Positions 1 through 6,997 of a stretch of DNA of 22,570 bases are shown here, one piece after another. The notes under the pieces were generated by a model. That model saw only the letters and a list, made by a program, of their open reading frames with translations, had not been told where the DNA came from and made no database searches. Numbering within the stretch: position 1 is the first letter of the stretch; each line of letters begins with the position of its first letter. The DNA is taken from contig MFJJ01000005.1 in assembly GCA_001780895.1 (NCBI GenBank), positions 1 through 22,570 of the forward strand, given 5' to 3'. The translations under genes were made by a program, and so were the position numbers. This stretch comes from Candidatus Gottesmanbacteria bacterium RIFCSPHIGHO2_01_FULL_46_14 (GTDB lineage: Bacteria; Patescibacteriota; Microgenomatia; UBA10105; UBA927).

Positions 1-12
1 ATCAACGCATGA
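1..12 (+). CDS. Possible last codons of an upstream gene
   Basis: The first twelve bases read as three sense codons and a TGA that overlaps the ATG of the next gene in the ATGA arrangement used repeatedly in this window. This would be the tail of the preceding operon gene. Only three codons are visible, so nothing can be said about function and the reading could be chance. Confidence 0.25.
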   Translation: MNA

Positions 13-662
13 ATATTTTCCTGGTCATTCCGGCTTTTAACGAGGGGGAGAGATTACCAGCTGTCCTCACAGGCGCGAGCCGTTTTTTACCCAAAGGAAA
101 AATAATCGTTGTCGACGACGGCTCGCTTCAGCCAATCAAGACCAAAAGCGCCTTGGTCATCCGTCACCGGCTCAATCTGGGCAAGGGTGCGGCCATGAAA
201 ACCGGGGCCGAGTACGCTTTTGGGGAGAAAGCCGACGCCGTTATCTTTATGGACGCCGACGGCCAGCACGACCCCAAGGAGCTGCCCAACTTTGCCAGCC
301 GACTGGAAAAAGGCTTCGACGTCGTCTTTGGTTCCCGCCAACCGGGCTTATCAGTTCCCTTGACCCGGTTATTGGGCAACAAATTTGCCTCGATCTACAT
401 TAACCTACTCTTTAATATCTATATCTCCGATATTCTCTCCGGCTACCGTGCTCTGACCAAAAAGGCCTATCGGTTACTTTCTTGGGAAAGCAGCCGTTAT
501 GGTGTCGAGACGGAAATCGTTGCCCGTTTGGGAAAGAATCTTCAGCGGTTGAAGTGGACCGAATTCCCCATCGAGACAATCTATATTGACAAATACAAGG
601 GAGTGACCATAATCGACGCTATCAAAGTTTTAGTTAACACATTATGGTGGAGACTTTTTTAG
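9..662 (+). CDS. GT2 family glycosyltransferase, DPM1-like (polyprenyl-phosphate sugar synthase type)
   Basis: A 217-residue GT-A fold glycosyltransferase. The N-terminal VIPAFNEGERLP segment, the VVDDGS nucleotide-binding strand, the HRLNLGKGAAMKTG segment and the FMDADGQHDP metal-binding motif are all present. They are followed by VVFGSRQ and the SGYRALTKKAYRLL acceptor-side segment. This is the pattern of dolichol/polyprenyl-phosphate sugar synthases, which move a sugar from a nucleotide donor to a membrane polyprenyl phosphate on the cytoplasmic face. The protein has no strong membrane segment of its own and overlaps the next gene, a small DUF2304-like membrane protein, by 19 bp. GT2 and DUF2304 genes are commonly adjacent in surface-glycan clusters, so the partner may anchor it. 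The sugar cannot be told from sequence. Possible start ATG overlaps the stop of an upstream gene. Confidence 0.9.
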   Translation: MNIFLVIPAFNEGERLPAVLTGASRFLPKGKIIVVDDGSLQPIKTKSALVIRHRLNLGKGAAMKTGAEYAFGEKADAVIFMDADGQHDPKELPNFASRLEKGFDVVFGSRQPGLSVPLTRLLGNKFASIYINLLFNIYISDILSGYRALTKKAYRLLSWESSRYGVETEIVARLGKNLQRLKWTEFPIETIYIDKYKGVTIIDAIKVLVNTLWWRLF

Positions 663-991
663 GTATTCAGATCGTCGCTTTCGCGTTTTGTCTTTTCATG
701 ATTTATTTGTCTTTTGTTCACTACAAGCGGAAAAATCTCAGTTCCGGTGAATTCATCTTTTGGGTTTTTTCTTGGACGACCGTCCTCTTTTTTGCTTTTT
801 TCCCCCGTGTTCTGGATCCTCTAGTTTCTAATCTTTTTGTTGCCCGCGCCCTCGATCTGGTAATGATCGCCGCTTTTGTTATCCTTTCTTATCTAGGCTT
901 CCAGAATCATATTGGCGTCAAATCTCTTCAAAGACAAATTCAGGCTATAGTTTCTCAGCAAGCGCTCAAAAATGCCAAGAAAAAGAAATAA
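644..991 (+). CDS. DUF2304-like small membrane protein
   Basis: A 115-residue protein with three hydrophobic segments: roughly residues 5-25 (IQIVAFAFCLFMIYLSFV), 37-55 and 68-90. A basic, glutamine- and lysine-rich tail ends in four lysines. Size, three-helix layout and the SSGEFIFWVFSW loop fit the DUF2304 family, which sits beside GT2 glycosyltransferases in many polysaccharide loci and has no settled biochemical role. It overlaps the preceding GT2 gene by 19 bp and the following dehydratase gene by 20 bp, so translation of all three is probably coupled. A membrane partner or anchor for the GT2 enzyme is a reasonable inference. Confidence 0.75.
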   Translation: MVETFLGIQIVAFAFCLFMIYLSFVHYKRKNLSSGEFIFWVFSWTTVLFFAFFPRVLDPLVSNLFVARALDLVMIAAFVILSYLGFQNHIGVKSLQRQIQAIVSQQALKNAKKKK

Positions 992-1952
992 AACCAAACC
1001 TAAATCGCTCATTACCGGCATCACCGGTTTTGCCGGCTCGCACATGGCCGAATTGCTCCTCAAGGAGGGTCACGAAGTTTTTGGTATCGTTCGCTGGCGT
1101 TCCCGCCCGGACAATATTAATCACCTTAATGGCCGAATCCATCAGGTCGAGGCGGATTTATTAGATCTGAAATCTCTTCAGGACGTCATGATTGGCGTCC
1201 GACCTGATTATATTTTTCATCTGGCCGCCCAAAGCTTTGTTCCGACTTCCTGGACCTCTCCCGCCGTCACCTTGGAAACGAACGTCGTCGGCTCCTGTAA
1301 TCTGTTCGAGGCCGTTAGAACCGCCCAAATCGACCCCACCATCCAGGTTGCTTGTAGTAGTGAAGAGTATGGCCTGGTCCATGAAAACGAGGTCCCGATC
1401 AAAGAAACCAATCCTCTCCGCCCACTCTCGCCCTACGCCGTGTCCAAGGTCGCTCTCGATTATCTGGGTTACCAATATTTCAAGAGTTATGGTCTAAAGA
1501 TCATCCGCACCCGCGGTTTTAACCACGAAGGTCCGCGCCGGGGTGAGGTCTTTGTCACCTCCACTTTTGCCAAACAGATCGCCCTGATCGAAAAGAAACT
1601 CCAGGAACCGGTCATCCATACCGGCGATTTGTCGACCAAGCGAGACTTCACCGACGTTCGCGATATGGTTCGCGGCTACCTCCTGGCGGCCCAAAAAGGC
1701 GAGCCGGGTGAGGTTTACAACATCGCCTCCGGTAAGGCCTGGGTCATCAAAGACGTTCTTGATTATCTCTTGTCCCTCTCCAAAATCAAAAATATCAAGA
1801 TCAAGAAAGATCCCAAACGAATGCGTCCCTCGGATGTACCAATTCTTTTGGGGGACGCCTCTAAATTCTGCCAAGCCACCGGTTGGAAACCGGAAATCTC
1901 CTTTAAAAAGACTTTGCGAGACACCCTCAACTACTGGCGCAGACGAGTCTAA
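972..1952 (+). CDS. gmd: GDP-mannose 4,6-dehydratase-like SDR enzyme
   Basis: A 326-residue extended short-chain dehydrogenase. The Rossmann motif is TGITGFAG (G16, G19, G22). The active site shows Ser129-Ser130-Glu131 before Glu132-Tyr-Gly, and Tyr155 with Lys159 in SPYAVSK. The RGFNHEGPRRGEVFVTS segment is the substrate-loop signature of GDP-mannose 4,6-dehydratases and of the related GDP-4-keto-6-deoxymannose reductases (RMD). In E. coli-type GMD the catalytic set is Thr-x-Glu/Tyr/Lys; here Thr is replaced by Ser and Glu is kept, which favours the dehydratase. Its length is between typical RMD (about 300) and GMD (about 345-370). The product would be GDP-4-keto-6-deoxy-D-mannose, the substrate of the GDP-fucose synthase encoded two genes downstream. 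The ATG lies inside the DUF2304 gene, and no Shine-Dalgarno motif is seen. Confidence 0.8.
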   Translation: MPRKRNKTKPKSLITGITGFAGSHMAELLLKEGHEVFGIVRWRSRPDNINHLNGRIHQVEADLLDLKSLQDVMIGVRPDYIFHLAAQSFVPTSWTSPAVTLETNVVGSCNLFEAVRTAQIDPTIQVACSSEEYGLVHENEVPIKETNPLRPLSPYAVSKVALDYLGYQYFKSYGLKIIRTRGFNHEGPRRGEVFVTSTFAKQIALIEKKLQEPVIHTGDLSTKRDFTDVRDMVRGYLLAAQKGEPGEVYNIASGKAWVIKDVLDYLLSLSKIKNIKIKKDPKRMRPSDVPILLGDASKFCQATGWKPEISFKKTLRDTLNYWRRRV

Positions 1953-1953
1953 A

Positions 1954-2718
1954 ATGAAATTTTCCATCATTACTCCTTCATACAACCAGGCCCAGTTCCT
2001 GGAACAGACGATTAAATCAGTTCTTTCTCAGCGCGGACCATTTGAGCTGGAGCATCTCATCTTGGATGGGGGCTCGACCGACAGCTCAGTGGCCATCATC
2101 AAAAAATACGCCCAGAAATTTCCCGATGTCATTAAGTGGCAATCAAAAAAAGATAAGGGTCAGGTTGACGCCATTAACCAAGGACTGGAAAAGGCATCCG
2201 GCGACATTATCGCCTACCTTAATTCCGATGATTACTATTTATCTGGATCATTATCGAAAGTAGCGGAATACTTCGCCAGTCACCCCAATTGTCGCTGGTT
2301 GGTCGGGGACTGCGGCATTACTCAAAAGAATCTCGCCTGGACTTTTTTTATCAAACACCTCTGGCCGATTGACCGCCACCAAATTTTTCTCCAAACCTAC
2401 AACACCGCCAATCAGCCGGCGGTTTTTCTCCGCCGCAGTTTAGTTAGAAAAGTTGGCTCTTTTAACCCAAAGTACCACTACGCTTTTGATTATGACTATT
2501 GGCTCCGTTGCCTTAAGTACGCTCTCCCCCACCGACTGCATCAGAAACTAGCTGTTTTCAGAATTCACCCTCTCTCCAAGGGTAACACCGGTTACCTGGA
2601 CCAATTTAACGAGGATGCAAAAGTTGCCCGATTACAAACAAAAAACAAGAAAATTGCCATCTTGCATTTTATTCTTTCGAAGATTACCATCCTAATCTAT
2701 AACCTTCTCAAGACATGA
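1954..2718 (+). CDS. GT2 family glycosyltransferase, WcaA-like
   Basis: A 254-residue cytoplasmic GT2 enzyme. It has FSIITPSYNQAQFLEQTI at the N-terminus, LDGGSTD, DKGQVDAINQGL, the metal-binding LNSDDYY (an SDD form of DxD) and the acceptor-side FDYDYWLRCLK. These fit GT2 enzymes that transfer a hexose or deoxyhexose to a growing lipid-linked glycan. The reading frame stays open upstream to 1708, but family similarity begins at this ATG, one base after the stop of the dehydratase gene, so I take 1954 as the start. Its stop overlaps the next ATG (ATGA at 2715). Its position between the GMD-like and GDP-fucose synthase genes makes fucose or a related 6-deoxyhexose a candidate donor sugar. That is inference from context only. 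Confidence 0.9.
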   Translation: MKFSIITPSYNQAQFLEQTIKSVLSQRGPFELEHLILDGGSTDSSVAIIKKYAQKFPDVIKWQSKKDKGQVDAINQGLEKASGDIIAYLNSDDYYLSGSLSKVAEYFASHPNCRWLVGDCGITQKNLAWTFFIKHLWPIDRHQIFLQTYNTANQPAVFLRRSLVRKVGSFNPKYHYAFDYDYWLRCLKYALPHRLHQKLAVFRIHPLSKGNTGYLDQFNEDAKVARLQTKNKKIAILHFILSKITILIYNLLKT

Positions 2719-3662
2719 CCAACCTAAGAAATAAAGAGATCTACATTAGCGGCGGCAACGGTTTTCTGGGTAGTCATCTGGTCGATCGACTTGTCGGCGA
2801 AGGCATTTCTAGGGAACGAATTGCCACTCCCCGGTCAAGTCGGTTAGATCTGCGCAATTTTGATCATGCCGTCGAAGCGGTTCGCGACAAACGAATAGTC
2901 TTTCATCTTGCCGGCAATGTCGGCGGCATTGGCTATAACCAGGAACATCCAGGCACTCTTTTCTATGACAATCTGATGATGGGTGTTAATCTGATCGAAG
3001 CTTGTCGTCAGAATGGGGGAGTGGAGAAACTTATTCTCGTCGGCACCATTTGCAGTTATCCGAAATTTACCGAACTGCCTTTCCGGGAAGAAAATCTTTG
3101 GCATGGTTTTCCTGAGGAAACGAACGCACCCTACGGCATTGCCAAAAAAGCACTGCTGATGATGGCCCAAGCCTATCAGCAAGAGTTCGGTCTTAACTCG
3201 ATTTATCTCCTTCCCGTTAATCTCTATGGTCCGCGCGACCACTTTGACCCGCGCGTCAGCCACGTCATCCCGGCCCTGATCAAAAAATTCGTCGAAGCCC
3301 GAGAGCAAAAAGCCAAAGAGATGACTGCCTGGGGTACCGGTCGGGCTACCCGTGAATTCCTCTACGTCGAGGACGCCGCCGAAGGTATCACTCTGGCGGC
3401 TCAGGATCTTAATGAGCTCACCCCGGTTAATCTTGGTTCCGGCATGGAAATTAGCATCAAAGAACTGACCGAACTAATCGCTGACCTGGTGGGCTTCGAT
3501 GGCGAAATCTTCTGGGACACCACTAAGCCCGACGGCCAACCCCGTCGCCGCTTGGACACCACCAAGGCCAAAGAACTTTTCGGCTTCGCGGCCAAGACCG
3601 ATTTTCGGTCCGGCCTGGCAGCCACCATCGCTTGGTATCGACAAGCGCGTGATCATGCCTAA
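2715..3662 (+). CDS. fcl: GDP-L-fucose synthase (NAD-dependent epimerase/reductase family)
   Basis: A 315-residue SDR enzyme. The cofactor motif is SGGNGFLGSHL (G13-G19), followed by FHLAGNVGGIGYN. The catalytic region GTICSYPKFTELPF gives Thr111 and Cys113 at the positions of the Ser and Cys of the E. coli enzyme. Tyr140 and Lys144 lie in APYGIAKKA. NLYGPRDHFDPRVSHVIPAL and WGTGRATREFLYVEDAAEG are family hallmarks, and C-terminal DGQPRRRLDTTKA binds substrate. The enzyme would epimerise and reduce GDP-4-keto-6-deoxymannose to GDP-L-fucose with NADPH, completing the two-step route begun by the upstream GMD-like enzyme. It overlaps the GT2 gene by 4 bp and the following GT-C gene by 8 bp. Confidence 0.88.
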   Translation: MTNLRNKEIYISGGNGFLGSHLVDRLVGEGISRERIATPRSSRLDLRNFDHAVEAVRDKRIVFHLAGNVGGIGYNQEHPGTLFYDNLMMGVNLIEACRQNGGVEKLILVGTICSYPKFTELPFREENLWHGFPEETNAPYGIAKKALLMMAQAYQQEFGLNSIYLLPVNLYGPRDHFDPRVSHVIPALIKKFVEAREQKAKEMTAWGTGRATREFLYVEDAAEGITLAAQDLNELTPVNLGSGMEISIKELTELIADLVGFDGEIFWDTTKPDGQPRRRLDTTKAKELFGFAAKTDFRSGLAATIAWYRQARDHA

Positions 3663-4932
3663 GAAAATCATCGTTTCTGTTCACGCTACCCTAATTATCT
3701 TCGCCCTCTTCACTCTTCTTTTTGGCCTAAAACTACGTTTTTCCAACCTCAATCTACCTTTTTGGGGCGACGAATACCAGACAATCAATGCCGCTAAGGG
3801 TATCGGTCGTTTGCCCGGTGAACCGAGCCTTACCCAAGCCTGGAAAATTCAGCGGTTAGAAATGATGCACCCCCCAGCCTTTATGGTCATGCTTCACTTT
3901 TGGTTGAAAGTTAACACCGCTACTGCCTGGATTCGCCTCTTGCCTTCGTTAATCGGCCTTATTGGTTTGGTCTATCTCATTAAGCTTGGGATCGAGTCTG
4001 AATTTAAGCTGACCCCAATACTTCTAGTTACTTCTCTAGCCACTGTTTCTTGGGTCTTTGTCCATTACTCGGAAGAAGTCGGCAGCTATAGCCTTTCAAT
4101 TAGCGCTGCTTTTGCTCTTATCTATTACGTCATCTGTTATGTCAACCAATCTAGCCGGTCGAAGTTCATCAAGCTCCTCTTAGTCAGCCTAGTCAACCTC
4201 TTTGTCTACTTTGGCAGTTGGTTCTATTTACCCATTGTTGGAAGCACCATTTTATTTTTGGCGATTCAAAACAAAAAGTATAGTCATCTGATCAACTTCA
4301 TCGTTATCGGCGGCCTGGTCATTACCTTTCTTTATTTCGACCAGCTCCAATATAAGTGGGGCTTTGCCACCTCGGGTTATCTCACCAGACACAAATTGAG
4401 TTCTGCTCCGGTGGCGGCCATGCCCGTCAAAGTTGTCAAAGACAATATTGATTACTTCACTTATGTTTTCGGAGCTACTCCTTGGTATGTTGATGCCACT
4501 TTTTTCCCGACCACCGCCCGTTTTGGTGCTAGTTTTACTTTCCAATATTATCTGAGTTTGACAGTGGTTGGCATAATCATGCTCGGTTACTATCTTTATC
4601 TGTGTCTAATTAATTCTCGCGACCATAAAGAATTCGTAAATCGAGTCTTGCCGCTCTATTTCTTGTTTGCCGTTTTGGCGGTAGTTAATCTTGCCTCGCT
4701 TGCCGGTCTCTACCCAATTGGGGCCGTTCGAATGTCTTTATTCTATGCACCGATTGTAATTTGGCTAACGCTGCAATTTTTTGATATGGTCGTCCAGCGG
4801 TTTAATTTAGTCTCCTTAATCATCATTGCCTTCATCGTCATGGCAATAATTAACGGCATGACTCGTCTCTATCGGATGCCCCAAAGGCATATTGGCAATA
4901 ACGTTTTACAAGCTCTATACTATCCGTCATGA
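3655..4932 (+). CDS. GT-C membrane glycosyltransferase, GT39/PMT_2-like
   Basis: A 425-residue polytopic membrane protein with about ten hydrophobic segments. After the first helix the PFWGDEYQT loop carries Asp39-Glu40, the acidic pair expected in the first extracytoplasmic loop of GT-C enzymes. HPPAFMVMLHFWLKV follows, a typical PMT_2/ArnT-type segment. GT-C enzymes take sugars from polyprenyl-phosphate carriers and transfer them to protein, lipid or glycan acceptors on the outer face of the membrane. The frame remains open upstream to 3499, but the family N-terminus begins at MPKK (3655), which overlaps the fcl stop by 8 bp. The donor may be made by the GT2 enzyme at the head of this operon. 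The acceptor is unknown. It overlaps the following gene by 4 bp (ATGA). Confidence 0.82.
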   Translation: MPKKIIVSVHATLIIFALFTLLFGLKLRFSNLNLPFWGDEYQTINAAKGIGRLPGEPSLTQAWKIQRLEMMHPPAFMVMLHFWLKVNTATAWIRLLPSLIGLIGLVYLIKLGIESEFKLTPILLVTSLATVSWVFVHYSEEVGSYSLSISAAFALIYYVICYVNQSSRSKFIKLLLVSLVNLFVYFGSWFYLPIVGSTILFLAIQNKKYSHLINFIVIGGLVITFLYFDQLQYKWGFATSGYLTRHKLSSAPVAAMPVKVVKDNIDYFTYVFGATPWYVDATFFPTTARFGASFTFQYYLSLTVVGIIMLGYYLYLCLINSRDHKEFVNRVLPLYFLFAVLAVVNLASLAGLYPIGAVRMSLFYAPIVIWLTLQFFDMVVQRFNLVSLIIIAFIVMAIINGMTRLYRMPQRHIGNNVLQALYYPS

Positions 4933-5432
4933 ACTTAATTTCAAAAATCAAACTTTTCGCCATTGGCGGATTGTTGCTTCTGGCGATCGCACTTCTTTTA
5001 TCTGATCGAGCCCTTCCTTCTTCCCCGGAACTATATAGCCTTAAGCGTCTCCAGGAAAAAATCTTCATGATTGTAAAAACCAATCCCAGGGATAAAGTTA
5101 ACTACTACAACCTTTTACTGGATAAAAGACTTAACGAACTCATCGCCGTTGTTGGGAATAACCAATCAGAGTTAATTCTCACCTCAAGCCTAAGATACTC
5201 AACCACCGCTGGTTTGATGACTGAAATAATTAAAGCGCATCATTTAACTGATGCCTCCACCATCGCTCAGGAAAAATTTAAAGAGCATCAAAAAATGATT
5301 CGAAAATTGGATGATTCTTATCCCAAAGATGAAAATGAAGAATGGAAGTTTATCCAGGATGACTACAACTACCTAGCTATTTATTCGCAGCAACTTACCG
5401 ACGCGTTTGGCAATGAAATCACACCCCAGTAG
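4929..5432 (+). CDS. Membrane-anchored DUF5667-like protein
   Basis: A 167-residue protein with one N-terminal hydrophobic segment (KLFAIGGLLLLAIALLL, about residues 8-24), then a charged, helical extracytoplasmic part. The pattern SSPELYSLKRLQEKIFMIV followed by NPRDKVNYYNLLLDKRLNEL resembles DUF5667 proteins. In those a helical stretch follows a Pro/Ser-rich membrane-proximal segment and a KRL-E-like motif recurs. The segment also resembles a signal anchor without a clear cleavage site. It is the last gene of the first operon and shares an ATGA overlap with the GT-C gene, so the two are probably made together. Function is unknown; a periplasmic or surface partner of the GT-C enzyme is possible. 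The codon composition is more AT-rich than in the SDR genes upstream. Confidence 0.6.
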   Translation: MNLISKIKLFAIGGLLLLAIALLLSDRALPSSPELYSLKRLQEKIFMIVKTNPRDKVNYYNLLLDKRLNELIAVVGNNQSELILTSSLRYSTTAGLMTEIIKAHHLTDASTIAQEKFKEHQKMIRKLDDSYPKDENEEWKFIQDDYNYLAIYSQQLTDAFGNEITPQ

Positions 5433-5455
5433 TTTTTTTCACCGCCATCACTTGT

Positions 5456-6949
5456 TTATCGACCCCGATCGTCGCAGTGGCTTGATTTAACCAAAATCAT
5501 GTCGTCACTACCCGGAATTATGTTGTAAACCAGGGGTTGCCCGGGATATTTATCCAAAAAGGATTTTACGGACACCTTTTGGATATAAAGCTGGTCCCAG
5601 CACAGATCAAAGACCTTATCTGTTGGAATCGGATAAAGCTCATAAACCGGTCGTTTCAGAGCATCTTTTTCAACTGCAAACATACTTCCGTGCCAGTCAG
5701 GGCTTGTAGTCAACAGTATCGCCGGATCTTTCGCCCTACCCCATTCCCACAAGGTTGCTTTCTCAGCCGGATGCTCCTTAACAAAGGTCTCAAGCGCCGT
5801 AGTTTTTGTTATGGCCAAAGAGTTGGATCTTAAGTGATTGAACATATTGGACCTAACATGGAATAATAAAATTAGAATCAAGCCCATCATTAGAAATCTA
5901 TTTAATCGGCTAAACAATGCCGATAATAAAAACACTAAAATCAAGTAATTAGCCAGCTGATAGTAGGTTAACGGATACTTGGCAAAAATAGCCACCCCCA
6001 TCGTAAATATACCCACCAAGACTCTTAGCTGCCCCAAAAAAACGGATGTTAGTAGGGCTAAAACAACAACTAAAGCTAACCACGGTTCTTGATGATGGAC
6101 AGCCAGAACTGATTGCTTGTAACTCAACCAATCAAAGATTGCTTTTTCACCACCGGCGTGAATTTCAGTACTGGTTAGTAACTTGATTACCCAACCAAAC
6201 AAAAGAGGATATTTATCTCGAATCGGCCAAGTACCGGCTACAAAGCCAGTTGCCGCCGCTATCATGGCTATCAGAGAGTTCGCTAATCTCTGGCCTGTCG
6301 ATAAGGACTTCAACGTAAAAGCTAAAGTTACCGAAGCCAAAACCAAGAACAGGTTGGTGAATTTATTTGCCACCGCCAGACCGGAAATCAAACTTAAAAC
6401 AGGGATTAGATCAACCTCAGGTTTTTTCAAGAACCTAGCCAATAGCCATAACCAGACAGAGATCATCAGAAATGATAAAGTTTCAGGAGTGATCCCGGAT
6501 CCGAGGCGCAAGACAGGAGAAAAGAGCAACATTACCGTCCAGGCAAGTAGTACTACTAGTTTTGAGTTGGTGATTGAATTCACCGCTTTCAAAAACAAAA
6601 AAACTCCCAGGCAAAAAACTATACCTTGCCACAAACGTAGATAAAAGAAAACAATGTCATAATGCCCCAACGACCAAAGAACAAAAGGGGTTTGGGCAAT
6701 CAGCTTTGCGTAAATTCTCAAGGGCCACAATAAATATGCCAAAGATAATATGGAGGGTGTCCCCGGGTGATCGAAATACTGAATTTGGTGAGCTTTTATA
6801 TACGATAGGGCATTGCCCACGTACATTACCTCTGGGTCAATCGAATAAAACGTCCCCTTCAAGCCACCGATCAAGATCGGTAAAACAGCCACCAGGCCAG
6901 CAAGCAAAGAAAATACCATCAAGAACCAAAACTCCTTTCGTTTTTCCAC
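5456..6949 (-). CDS. GT-C-like polytopic membrane glycosyltransferase, paralog A
   Basis: A 497-residue membrane protein with about ten to twelve hydrophobic segments. The first extracytoplasmic loop holds SIDPEVMYVGNALSYI (Asp38, Glu40) and then YFDHPGTPS, matching the acidic-loop pattern of GT-C enzymes. The C-terminal third is soluble and ends with conserved VFDLCWDQLYIQ and SSHC. It is clearly related along its length to the 508-residue protein at 8203-9729, sharing HPGTP, TLWEW, YPLTYYQLANY versus YPLSHYQLVNY, and FD-CWD. The start is a GTG: its N-terminal length and basic residues match the paralog. An ATG ten codons further in, preceded by AAAGGAG, is an alternative start. The gene stands alone, convergent with the DUF5667-like gene (23 bp apart) and divergent from the next gene. 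The donor and acceptor are unknown. Confidence 0.7.
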   Translation of the reverse strand: MEKRKEFWFLMVFSLLAGLVAVLPILIGGLKGTFYSIDPEVMYVGNALSYIKAHQIQYFDHPGTPSILSLAYLLWPLRIYAKLIAQTPFVLWSLGHYDIVFFYLRLWQGIVFCLGVFLFLKAVNSITNSKLVVLLAWTVMLLFSPVLRLGSGITPETLSFLMISVWLWLLARFLKKPEVDLIPVLSLISGLAVANKFTNLFLVLASVTLAFTLKSLSTGQRLANSLIAMIAAATGFVAGTWPIRDKYPLLFGWVIKLLTSTEIHAGGEKAIFDWLSYKQSVLAVHHQEPWLALVVVLALLTSVFLGQLRVLVGIFTMGVAIFAKYPLTYYQLANYLILVFLLSALFSRLNRFLMMGLILILLFHVRSNMFNHLRSNSLAITKTTALETFVKEHPAEKATLWEWGRAKDPAILLTTSPDWHGSMFAVEKDALKRPVYELYPIPTDKVFDLCWDQLYIQKVSVKSFLDKYPGQPLVYNIIPGSDDMILVKSSHCDDRGR

Positions 6950-6956
6950 CTCCCGT

Positions 6957-6962
6957 ACTATA
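6957..6962 (-). promoter_or_regulatory. Predicted -10 box for the 5456-6949 gene
   Basis: On the minus strand the bases read TATAGT, five of six matches to TATAAT, ending 7 bases before the GTG start. The expected transcription start would be about one base before the GTG, giving a leaderless mRNA. No good -35 hexamer is seen; that region coincides with the opposite promoter. Confidence 0.4.
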
Positions 6963-6985
6963 GCATTTTACGACAAGATGCTATA
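6959..6985. repeat. Inverted repeat in divergent promoter region
   Basis: The arms TATAGCAT (6959-6966) and ATGCTATA (6978-6985) are perfect reverse complements. The match continues inward by one G-T wobble and two A-T pairs to a five-base centre, giving an 11-bp stem. It lies in the 48-bp gap between two divergent genes, and each arm overlaps a putative -10 box facing outward. It could be an operator or the symmetrical core of a bidirectional promoter. A transcribed hairpin is less likely, because both predicted start points lie outside it. Confidence 0.6.
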
Positions 6986-6987
6986 AA
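6982..6987 (+). promoter_or_regulatory. Predicted -10 box for the 6998-8155 gene
   Basis: TATAAA matches the -10 consensus at five of six positions and ends ten bases before the ATG at 6998. The predicted transcription start would leave a leader of about four bases. The -35 position falls on the left arm of the palindrome and shows no consensus hexamer. Confidence 0.4.
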
Positions 6988-6997
6988 TTAGCCGAAA

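Noticed and set aside
1708..1953. N-terminal extension of the GT2 gene at 1954.
   Set aside because: It is out-of-frame translation of the dehydratase gene; GT2 similarity starts exactly at the ATG at 1954.
1161..1985. Long antisense open frames opposite the SDR genes.
   Set aside because: They mirror conserved coding sequence, lack promoters or recognisable motifs, and arise from codon bias of the sense strand.
5433..5455. T-run after the stop of the DUF5667-like gene as a terminator.
   Set aside because: Seven Ts are present but I found no stem immediately before them.
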